DNA of 64,000 nucleotides from positions 21,964,482 to 22,028,481 of the forward strand of contig NC_030681.2 of the NCBI RefSeq assembly GCF_000004195.4, written 5' to 3'. The notes under the pieces were generated by a model. It was not told where the DNA came from, ran no database searches, and saw only the letters and a program-made list of their open reading frames with translations. A program made the translations under genes and the position numbers. Positions 23,437-33,559 of the stretch are shown here, in pieces (position 1 is the first letter of the stretch; every line of letters begins with the position of its first letter). Source of the DNA: Xenopus tropicalis. Taxonomy: Eukaryota; Chordata; Amphibia; Anura; Pipidae.

Positions 23437-25556
23437 AGGAATAGTAGTATTTCGATCAACTGGTGGCTAAGTGGTTAGCACTGTTGCCTTGAAGATTTGG
23501 GTCCTGCATGCAGTTTGACCTAAGAACTGTCTACAAGCAGTTTGTATGCTCTCCCTGTGTCTCTATGGTTTTCCTTCAGGTACTCTGGTTTCCCCTTAGA
23601 CTCCTAAAACATACTGGTGGTTTACTGACTCCTAATGAAATGACTCTAGGGTATCCCATGTTGTGAGAATGTGGGAGGGACTTTAAACTTCACAAAGGCA
23701 GGAATAGTAGTATTTCGATCAACTGGTGGCTAAGTGGTTAGCACTGTTGCCTTGAAGGTTTGGGTCCTGCATGCAGTTTGACCTGGGAACTGTCTACAAG
23801 GAGTTTGTATGCTCTCCCCGTGTCTCTATAGTTTTCCTTCAGGTACTCTGGTTTCCCCTTAGACTCCTAAAACATACTGGTGGTTTACTGACTCCTAATG
23901 AAATGACTCTAGGGCAGTGCTGTCCAACTTCTGCGGTGCTGAGGGCCGGAATTTCTCTCACATACATGGTGGAGGGCCGCTAATGGAAGCCAGTTTGGCC
24001 ACTCCCCCATTTTAAACCACACCCACTTCAAACCACACCCATTTTATCACAATGGTCGCTGATATCAACCATCATTCATATGTTGAAAAATTATATTATG
24101 TCATATTAAGACACACCCTTAAATCCATATGCCCCCTCCTCCCCTGTGGATAGCTCAGCAACCCCCAGCATATAATTACACACCTTAGGGACCATTTAAT
24201 GGCTATTTCCAACTGCTAACAAACTCCCAGAACAAACCCCTGCCAGGTTCACCTCCCACAGGCAGCATAGGGTAGGCAGCATATGGCACACACAGGCAGA
24301 ACTCTGCCTGCCCTATGCTGCCTGTGTGTGCTATATTCTGCCTGTCCTATGCTGCCTGTGGGTGCCACACCCTCCCTGCCCTATGCTACCTATGTGCCAT
24401 ACTCTGCCTACCCTATGCTGCCTATACACAGGCAGCATAGGCCAGGCAGTACATACAATGTCTGAGGTGTGAAGAGGTGAACAATGGGGGTGATTACAGC
24501 CTGAGCCTGAGGTGTGAACACTGCAGGGGGTGAACAATACAGAGATTAAAAGGTGTGAACAGTACAGGGGATTACATTTTTAAACAATACAGAGGGATTA
24601 CAGCCTGAATCTGAGGTGAGAACCATGCAGGGGGCCAGTTAATCTCAGTACTGATACCATTTAAGGCTAACACAAAGTTAAGCCATCAAAGCAGCCAGAC
24701 AGGTGGGGGGCCACACAGAGGGGGGTCGAGGGCCGCATGCGGCCCGCGGGCCGCCAGTTGGACAGCACTGCTCTAGGGTATCCCATGTTGTGAGAATGTG
24801 GGAGGGACTTTAAACTTCACAAAGGCAGGAATAGTAGTATTTCGATCAACTGGTGGCTAAGTGGTTAGCACTGTTGCCTTGAAGGTTTGGGTCCTGCATG
24901 CAGTTTGACCTGGGAACTGTCTACAAGGAGTTTGTATGCTCTTCCCGTGTCTCTATGGTTTTCCTTCAGGTACTCTGGTTTCCCCTTTGACTCCTAAAAC
25001 ATACTGGTGGTTTACTGACTTCTAATGAAATTACTCTAGGGTATCCTATGTTGTGTGAATGTGGGAGGGACTTTAAACATGACAAAGGCAGGTATAGTAG
25101 TATTTCGATCAACTGGTGGCTGAGTGGTTAGCACTGTTGCCTTGAAGGTTTGGGTCCTGCGTGCAGTTTGACCTGGGAACAGTCTACAAGGAGTTTGTAT
25201 GCTCTTCCCTTGTCTCAATGGTTTTCCTTCAGGTACTCTGGTTTCCCCTTATACTCCAAAAACTTACTGGTACTTTTACTGACTTCTAATGACATGACAC
25301 TAGGGTATCCCATGTTGTGAGAATGTGGGGGGGACTTTAAACTTCACAAAGGCAGGAACAGTAGTATTTTGACCTGGGAACTGTCTACAAGGAGTTTGTA
25401 CGCTCTTCCCGTGTCTATATGGTTTTCCTTCAGGTACTCTGGTTTCCCCTTAGACTCCAAAAACATACTGGTGGTTTACTGACTTCTAATGAAATGACTC
25501 CAGGGTATCCCATGTTGTGAGAATGTGGGAGGGACTTTAAACTTCACAAAGGCAGG
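23437..25556 (+). repeat. Tandem array of a 262-bp tRNA-SINE-like unit, with an hAT inside
   Basis: Units start at about 23437, 23700, 24826, 25088 and 25350. Each holds TGGCTAAGTGGTTAGCACT, a good RNA polymerase III A-box of tRNA type. TGCAGTTTGACCTGGG, a degenerate B-box, follows, then the conserved V-SINE-like TTTGTATGCTCTCCCCGTGT and TACTCTGGTTTCCCCTTAGA. The last unit has lost about 60 bp including the A-box. The third boundary is displaced by the hAT at 23915-24770. Tandem arrangement is unusual for a SINE. The A-box strand is antisense to nrxn1, and the array lies in its probable 3'UTR. Confidence 0.88.
23915..24770. mobile_element. Non-autonomous hAT nested in the SINE-like array
   Basis: An 856-bp element with ends CAGTGCTGTCCAACTTCTGC and CCAGTTGGACAGCACTG and a perfect 8-bp duplication CTCTAGGG (23907-23914, 24771-24778). 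CTCTAGGG is present once at this point in the intact neighbouring units, so the insertion came after the array formed. The subterminal GCGGCCCGCGGGCC is typical of hAT MITEs. The interior carries CCTATGCTGCCTGTG subrepeats in both orientations (24255-24450) and GGTGTGAACA repeats. Confidence 0.93.
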
Positions 25557-25670
25557 GGCTGTTGTAATGAGGAACAAAATCTATCAATTGTGATTTAATA
25601 ATAATAACCATAAACTTTAGGAAAATACCATTTGAATTTTTATTTTGTTTTGTTCTTTGTTAAAATTCAT

Positions 25671-25680
25671 TTTATTTATT
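25671..25680 (-). terminator. nrxn1: Candidate proximal poly(A) signals (overlapping AATAAATAAA)
   Basis: Two overlapping AATAAA hexamers lie on the minus strand about 1.57 kb after the nrxn1 stop and just before the 262-bp tandem array. If used, the array would fall outside the short mRNA. Another AATAAA lies at 26621-26616. Confidence 0.35.
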
Positions 25681-27247
25681 TTGGGCGTTTTACTTTCACC
25701 CTATCTAAAATATGTGAAACCCCTGGTTCTACCAGAGGACCTCCATGGACTAACAGAGGTATATTTAAATAACCACTGTTGGGTTAATGTATAAACCAAA
25801 TAACGCAGAGTTTTTAACTTTTTTTTTTTTTCATTTTTCCTCAAAGAAACGAAAGGGTTAAATAAATATAAAAAAATCAAAATGGTGTTACTGTTTTAAT
25901 ATCATTGTAAAATACAACATAAAATACTTTTTTTATGACACAGCAAATTTCTTGTAAACAAAAAAAAAAATATATTCTTTTTTTTAATTCAGAGAATATA
26001 TTTGTCCCTCCTCTAATGGTAGGCAAGTCTGTCATACAAAAATTGTTAACATTTGTGTAACTAAAGGATAGAACCTTTTTTTTAGGAAGGCTGAAAAAGG
26101 GTATTTTAGCATTTCAAAAAAGGGGTTGAGGTTAATCGCGAAGGTATAGATCTCTAAGTTTTACCGAAATTTGGTCATTTTTACAGGGGGTTAAAGACCC
26201 CTTTATACGTCCTCACCCAAAACACACTGTAACTTGGCTGCAGTGAAATTTAGGCTATTGTGCTGTCGATTTACATGATATATACATTCATACCTATCCC
26301 GCTGCATACTAGAATTCAAATTAAAAAATAAAGAGAAAAGAGAGAGAGATTTACTGTTTTGGATGACTGCAAAAAGAAAAGAGAACTGGTCTGTTGCATC
26401 AGACATCAGAAAACTTCCTATACCTAGCAACACAGAACATTTACTTACCAAAAATGGCTGAAGAGCAGATATATTTTGCATTGTCTATACAACAGGCTAT
26501 AAAACATCACTTATCACAGTTCAGAAAGCACATATAGATGTGTTTTATATAAACATATGTAATAACATATTAAGCGTGCATGAAAATTTCCCAATGATTG
26601 CATCTATCCCTCTTGTTTATTTTGAAAAAGTGCCTTATATTTCATATTTCGGAAAATAAGGCCTCCGTAACACATCCCTTAGCAACCAGAAAGGGGCTTC
26701 GTGAAAGTATTTAAGTCTTCCGAGCATGTTTTTTTTACTGAATACATATCATTGTTTCATTGCACAGTACAGCAAACCACTGACGTTGGCAGGTTCAGAC
26801 GATTCTTCGCTGGCACCAGAATGAACTTACGTTTGGAAAAAAGCACTAGCACTTTGGCTGAATCCAGAATCATAGGTAGCTTTTTCTTTCGTTTTCTAAA
26901 ATTGTGCCTTAATGCTGGAATTGACTCCAAATTCATAGAATATTTGGAGCCGCAACTGTCTTTCCAAAGCATTCCTGCGACATTTCAATGACAGGCAGAA
27001 TAAATGAAAACACTGTGGATATTCGGGATTCTTGTTTTGGCTCCTGTTTCTGGCAACCTAGACCATGGTATCTTTGTTTTTACTTTGTTTTTTTTAAAAC
27101 AGTCTCGCTCTTCCGATTTCATCCCCTGTCTCCTTTTAATTTTTTTTCAATGTGCTTTGTAAAAAGTAAAGTAAATAAGTCTGTTAATTTTATGTCTCAG
27201 ATAAAATGAAGACTATTTCTATACATTTGTCCATTAAGTGGCTGGGA

Positions 27248-27546
27248 TCAGACATAATATTCTTTGTCCTTGTTTTTCTTGTTTTTGTTAGAGCTTTTAG
27301 CACTACTGGGTTGTTTCTCCTTAATCACAGCCCCGTTGGACTGCGCTGAGTTACTGATGTAGTTTCGACTCTCATCCACGTGATAGGAGCCTTCATCCCT
27401 GTTTCGATATTTGTACATAGCGTAGAGGAGGATGAGGATGCACAACGCAGCTGCTGCAACAATGCCGACTACCATGCCAGTTGTACTGCTGGATTCTCGG
27501 ATGACTTCCGATGGGCCAGGAATTCCATTCGCTTTAGTAGGATTTG
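27248..27546 (-). CDS. nrxn1: Neurexin-1, last coding exon (transmembrane helix and cytoplasmic tail)
   Basis: Neurexin-1 is a presynaptic adhesion receptor that binds neuroligins, LRRTMs and cerebellins outside the cell. Its tail binds CASK, Mint and protein 4.1. This exon starts after a strong acceptor (pyrimidine tract ending TTTTTCAG, cag at 27549-27547). Its first two bases, CA, complete an Ala codon from the previous exon. It reads [20 protein letters not shown] followed by STTG, then a hydrophobic helix beginning [20 protein letters not shown]. The basic juxtamembrane [16 protein letters not shown] is next, and the tail ends KNKDKEYYV and TGA at 27250-27248. EYYV is the class II PDZ ligand. 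The tail [18 protein letters not shown] with [12 protein letters not shown] fits neurexin-1 better than neurexin-3, which as I recall ends DREYYV. The stalk part ([11 protein letters not shown]) differs from the mammalian one. It has 98 codons plus stop. Confidence 0.97.
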
Positions 27547-28166
27547 CTGAAAAAGTAAAAGAAAAAAGAGAAACTGTTTACTATTTAGTAAAATGTCCAG
27601 AAAACAAAATGTGATAGTAAAATCGGGAAACTATATTAATTATCCAAAAAATCCTATAAAGGAATAACACCATTAAAAGAAATGTAGAAAAGTACAATTT
27701 AGTTTTTTTTGTGGTGAATATGATAAAAAAGTGTAATACTAGTAATGCACGGTTGTTTGCTCGTTGTAGTGACCAAAATGTAAAAACAATAAAGACTTCC
27801 TATCATGTTCATGTCTAAAGAAAGTGCTGATGTCTGTTCTCTGTTGATATAAATCTACAGCCACAAATACAATTTTTAAGAGATTTTAATTCTTCTCAGT
27901 TGTGAAAAAACAATAATCATAAAACTGAATACTCCATACATCTTCTGTTTTTAAAACGTTACTAATGCCTGTATCCTATATACTCCATTGGGCTTGCCAG
28001 TCTTACTCTTTCATGTTGCTCATTGTCCATCCTCCCCTTTCTTTTATATCCACAAAAAAGACTTATATTTACTGTATGTATTCTGTTGGCCTTATGATAC
28101 ATACTTACATAGGATTGAAAAAAAACCAGAGTCAACCTTTCCAAGTAAACCCAACACACACAAACC

Positions 28167-29543
28167 TATACTGACCTATCTTTACACTCACATACAGACC
28201 CACACTGACCTATCTATCCACTCACATACAGACCCACACTGACCTATCTATCCACTCACATACAGACCCATACTGACCTATCTATCCACTCACATACAGA
28301 CCCATACTGACCTATCTATCCACTCACATACAGACCCATACTGACCTATCTATCCACTCACATACAGACCCATACTGACCTATCTATCCACTCACATACA
28401 GACCCATACTGACCTATCTATCCACTCACATACAGACCCATACTGACCCATCTATCCACTCACATACAGACCCATACTGACCTATCTATCCACTCACATA
28501 CAGACCCATACTGACCTATCTATCCACTCACATACAGACCCATACTGACCTATCTATACACTCACATACAGACCCACACTGACCTATCTATCCACTCACA
28601 TACAGACCCATACTGACCTATCTATCCACTCACATACAGACCCATACTGACCTATCTATCCACTCACATACAGACCCACACTGACCTATCTATATACTCA
28701 CATACAGACCCATACTGACCTATCTATCCACTCACATACAGACCCACACTGACCTATCTATCCACTCACATACAGACCCATACTGACCTATCTATCCACT
28801 CACATACAGACCCATACTGACCTATCTATCCACTCACATACAGACCCATACTGACCTATCTATCCACTCACATACAGACCCATACTGACCCATCTATCCA
28901 CTCACATACAGACCCATACTGACCTATCTATACACTCACATACAGACCCATACTGACCTATCTATCCACTCACATACAGACCCATACTGACCTATCTATA
29001 CACTCACATACAGACCCACACTGACCTATCTATCCACTCACATACAGACCCATACTGACCTATCTATCCACTCACATACAGACCCATACTGACCCATCTA
29101 TCCACTCACATACAGACCCATACTGACCTATCTATACACTCACATACAGACCCATACTGACCTATCTATCCACTCACATACAGACCCACACTGACCTATC
29201 TATACACTCACATACAGACCCACACTGACCTATCTATCCACTCACATACAGACCCATACTGACCTATCTATCCACTCACATACAGATCCATACTGACCTA
29301 TCTATCCACTCACATACAGACCCATACTGACCTATCTATCCACTCACATACAGACCCATACTGACCTATCTATCCACTCACATACAGACCCATACTGACC
29401 TATCTATACACTCACATACAGACCCATACTGACCTATCTATACACTCACATACAGACCCACACTGACCTATCTATACACTCACATACAGACCCATACTGA
29501 CCTATCTATACACTCACATACAGACCCATACTGACCTATCTAT
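28167..29543. repeat. 34-bp minisatellite, about 40 copies, in nrxn1 last intron
   Basis: The unit CACTCACATACAGACCC + ATACTGACCTATCTATC repeats with an exact 34-bp period. Variant positions include CCCATA/CCCACA, TATCCA/TATACA and CTATC/CCATC. It ends at 29543 before GCTAGGCTAGGC. It lies about 620 bp upstream of the last nrxn1 exon in transcript direction. On the nrxn1 sense strand each unit contains TAGGTCAGT and TATGTGAGT, both resembling 5' splice sites. Confidence 0.97.
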
Positions 29544-30879
29544 GCTAGGCTAGGCTTTGCAGCTAAGCTTGGCACCTCCCAAACATCCAAGAAACAGAAA
29601 TTCAGCATGAGCCTACTCACCAAAGCCAACATTTTGCTAAACAGATGTAAATGCTATAATGTCTGCCTGCAGCATGGCCATAATTTAGCCCTGTATAGTT
29701 AATTAAAAACTCCATAAAGTAAATATAAAAAATACTTTGCCCATTCCAGTAGGACATAACTACTTTCATAGCGGCTGGTTTGTTGTTATTGAAGTAACTC
29801 TACACTAACATATAACCCCCTTGCAAAGTAGTTACAATAACAAACCCATAGGTTCAAAACTTTATTTATAAAGTGCTACATGAGCACACAGATGCATTAA
29901 AGTTATCAAACGTGGATAGTGCAGCCACTATAGGCACATTTTTGTTCCAGTTTGGCCCTATTTATAAAGAAATTTATTCTACTGATACACTGGTCTGATT
30001 TTTTAATTTTACAAACAAGGATTACATTAAAACTGCTCTTCCCTTTTATACATCCTCCAGGAAAGAAATGTCAACTAATGTTCACTTTGTGACATCTCAG
30101 CTTGATGTGAAAAAAGGCAAGTTCCTATTAACAATTCAGCTTTATAATGGGAACAAGGAAATGCATTTAAATGCAAGCTAAATCAATGTTTCACCTGCTA
30201 GAACGTCTCTCAAAGTAAGCACATTTCCACAATTATCTCACTTACCTCTTCAGTCCTCTTGTGGAAACAATGATTTGATTGATGCTACCCACTGCCTTTT
30301 TAAAAATGGCATTGAAATGGCCTGAATTAATGATGTTAACTTGTTTTTGGCCTTGAAAGTAAATTATACTTTAAGTTATGAGCTCAATGAACCTCCACTT
30401 TTTTTTTAACATGCAGAGCTCTATTTATAAAGCGGCAAAGTGGTAATTATTAGAGTTACTTCATCACTGCAAACCAATGGCCTCATTTGATGTATTTATT
30501 GCCTATTTATAATGCCTGAATAAACTTCTAGTAAAGGGCTGTGATGAACATAATAACAGAAATATTACTGAAGGATTACAATACCATTTCTATGACATTT
30601 TATCAATTCCAACCATATTATTGTAAGTTAATGAAGTTTCAATCACTTCCTAATTCACCTTTACAAACAGAAGCTCCTCCCATAGCAAATAACAAGACCT
30701 GCCCAAGTGTAAGGGGGCAATCAGGAGTCTGAACTAAGTATTGTATCTAAAAAGCACCGGAATGAAATATGTCCATTGCAGCTGGAGTAAATATATTGGT
30801 GTATGCTCTAATGAGCAGGATCTCTTTTCCTCAAGGCAATATGGCAATCCAGTTCCCATGTTCCCAAAACAACATCATC

Positions 30880-31147
30880 AAATGATGAGCAAATTCTCGA
30901 AAATTTGAGAATCTTTGAAAAGAAAGGTGAAATGGGGAAAAGGCCGTGAAACACCTAAAATGTTGAGCGTCAAAAAAAAAATTGTTGTGCAAGTAATTTT
31001 TCTGACGCGCATCATTTTTCTCCCACAATGTTTTGAAGCGGGCAACAATTTTTTGTTGTGTGGCAAATGTTTTTTGCCTATTTTGCAAAATAATCCGCGG
31101 AAATTCTCCGCAAATCCTTGCCTGCCAAATTATTGCGCCCATCACTA
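30880..31147. mobile_element. hAT MITE (TAGTGATGAGCGAA family)
   Basis: The left end is AATGATGAGCAAATTCTCG and the right end ATTATTGCGCCCATCACTA. The interior has GAGAATCTTTGAAAAGAAAG and GCGGAAATTCTCCGCAAATC, as in related copies. The target duplication is not clear. Confidence 0.7.
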
Positions 31148-31792
31148 GTCTCACCTTGATGCAAGCATCATAATTTTTGTTAACACAACAGAATGAACCA
31201 GTCATGAACTTAGTACACCAGCCTGATGGGAAGAAGCTCCATCTGATATTTAATTATTGTATAAGTCCTTTTAAGGACTCAGTTATACACTATAGCATCT
31301 GGCAATTCTAAACTATTGGAAAAGGTTCCCTTTTCTTAAGCAGCCCCTAACCCCCAACTCATTAATGTAAGATTCAGTCCCTCTGAATACTGCCCAGGTA
31401 TATTTCTCTGTAGTTTACAGATATAAATAGTGTTCTGTATGCAAAAAGGTGAAAATGATTAATTAATATGCTATTATTTGTTTGTTTTCAACGAGCAATC
31501 ACTTGAACTCCGTCACAATTATCTTACTTTTTAAGTCTAAATAGATAGATAATCCTGCTTATATGCTAAAAATGAATATTATATAAATAATATTTATATG
31601 AATTCTTTATTGAAACACCTGTTAATTAAGTCTTTATAGACGTATAGCTAGAAATTTAATGATCTTAGGGAACTTTTTGTGGGCAATGCCTTAATACCAT
31701 GGTCCACTGTGTAGTGAGTGTGTGGGGGGTCATATGTTTATATTTTATCTGATAATATAGGGAATGTTGGTTGGTACATAGCTTACAACTTA

Positions 31793-32076
31793 AGGGTGGG
31801 CGATATTGGGAGAATCCAGGATAATTCAATCGTTTGCCCTAGGGCCAAACGCTTGAATTATAATGATGGGTATAGGTAAAGTCGGTCACATCAACGAGCT
31901 GACGTGGTCCCCGATCCGACTAGATTTTCTAACTTGCTTGATCGAGATCTGGCCGATTTCAGGCCAGATATCGGTTGGGCAGGCCCGTCGGAAATGCCCA
32001 TACACGGGCCGATTAGTGCCGAATCAGTCCTAGGGACCGATATCGGCAGCTACTATTGGCCCATGTATGGGGACCT
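31793..32076. mobile_element. Harbinger-like MITE related to the CCATACACGG family
   Basis: It is flanked by TTA on both sides (31790-31792, 32077-32079). The right part has CCCATACACGGGCCGATT and ends CCCATGTATGGGGACC, resembling the ends of the element at 12486. The left end has diverged (AGGGTGGGCGATATTGGG). Confidence 0.6.
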
Positions 32077-32560
32077 TTACATTGTATGGGGTTGCATCCT
32101 ATTTGTTTATGTATAAACAACAGGGGGTCTGTGAAACATCAAAGCCACTTTTTGTGGAGATGTGATTTTCCCAGGGAAAAGGTGGATAAGAGACCCTAGA
32201 TGTTTGGACTTAGCAGCCAGTCAGGATTGAGGGACAGCCTTGTAACATCTTATGCTGGTTCCCTTTGCTTTTATTTTATGTAACTGTATCTGTCTTGTAT
32301 CTTGTTCATTTAACAAGGAATAAATATACCTATTTTTATATAAATAACATGAGCCAAAAGGTTATCATTATACCCCTATACCATTACACACAAGTGAGTC
32401 GGCACTTGTATTAGTAGTTTTATATAAGCAGTACCATTAACCACTTCCGACACACTGGTCACCAAATTAAGATCTGCCTGAGGCTCAATGATTTACAGGA
32501 AATACACACAAATGAGATTATATTCAAGGAGAAAATATTCAGGAGTGTGTGTATTTGATA

Positions 32561-32837
32561 CAGGTATGAGACCTGTTATCCAAAATGCTCAGGACCTGGG
32601 GTTTTCTGGATAAATTATCTTTCTATAATTTGGATCTCTATACTACAAGTCTACTAAAAATCATAAACATTAATTAAACCCAATGGGATTGTTTTGACAT
32701 CAATAAGGCTTCATTATATCCTAGTTAAGATTAAAAATCTAAATGATATTATTAAAATGGAGTCTATGGGAGTTGGCCTTTCCGTAATTCTGAGGTTTTT
32801 TTGAGAACGGTTTTCCAGATATTGGATCCCATACATG
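32561..32837 (+). mobile_element. Short, unexpanded copy of the TA-flanked MITE
   Basis: The ends are CAGGTATGAGACCTGTTATC and GGATCCCATACATG, with TA on both sides. Only one equivalent of the 113-bp unit is present (about 32680-32750). It is the single-unit version against which the expanded copies can be compared. Confidence 0.85.
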
Positions 32838-33559
32838 TATCTGAACTTAGCTAGCGATGGCGTTAACTACATGTCAATACAAAGGGAATCCTTGTACCAT
32901 ACATTCTTGTAAATTTCAGGTATTCTTCCTAAATTTGACTTCTAGAAATTTAGTCAATAAAAAAATGAAAATCTTCATGCTTTGTTTTTTTAATATGTAA
33001 TATATTTTACAGATAAGCTAAATCCATCGTTTTATAATTAGACATGTTTTGTATGAAAATGATATATTGATCTTTATAGCATCCCACTAAGCCTTTCAAA
33101 GTTATTATAATACCTGGCTGTTCTGGAAATTGGACTTGGTTTTAAGAATACGCATTGGCCACTTCCACATGCACTTTTCATTAATACTGAAGAAAGAACA
33201 TTGCGCATTCAGGCTCCCGCGGAGTTGGCGAATTGAAATTAGCGTAATTGCATTATTTTAAATGAAAGAATCATTTTTCTTACTTTGCTCATACTGGGAT
33301 TTTGTAAAAGAGATTTGAGCAGGATATTTGTCTGATTACTATGAAGGAGAAGGTTTTAAGCAATAATGCATCATTGTCAGCAACTGAATATAATCATCTG
33401 CTTTGCTTATCACATACTGATGGATATATTAGGATAATAACCTTCAAACAGAAATTTCTGGTACATTAGAATTTTATAATATATGATGTACTTTTTTTTC
33501 AGTGTTTATTCTGCCTTATAATTCTCATTTGACCGTCTGCATTTTTATCCTAAGAACAT

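Larger units (their letters stand above)
22510..27247 (-). other. nrxn1: Probable nrxn1 3' untranslated region
   Basis: The 3'UTR begins directly after the TGA. The first roughly 1.1 kb (27247 down to about 26200) is non-repetitive and resembles 3'UTR sequence, with no transposon signature. A second non-repetitive block lies at about 23430-22510. It ends in a classic poly(A) context, GTTAATAAAATGTTTCTTAA, on the minus strand. Between the blocks sits a tandem SINE-like array (23437-25556). Earlier candidate poly(A) signals lie at 26621-26616 and 25680-25671, so shorter transcripts ending before the array are possible. The full extent is inferred. Confidence 0.55.

Noticed and set aside
23461..23520. 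A tRNA gene suggested by TGGCTAAGTGGTTAGCACT
   Set aside because: The B-box is degenerate, no cloverleaf with a sensible anticodon arm was found, and the sequence continues into a SINE-like body.
26701..26991. Open frames on both strands in 26.7-27.2 kb
   Set aside because: They lie in the nrxn1 3'UTR directly after the stop codon. Conservation-like composition here is better explained by UTR.
28167..29543. CRISPR-like regular repeat
   Set aside because: The 34-bp units are directly adjacent with no unique spacers, and the genome is a vertebrate. It is a minisatellite.
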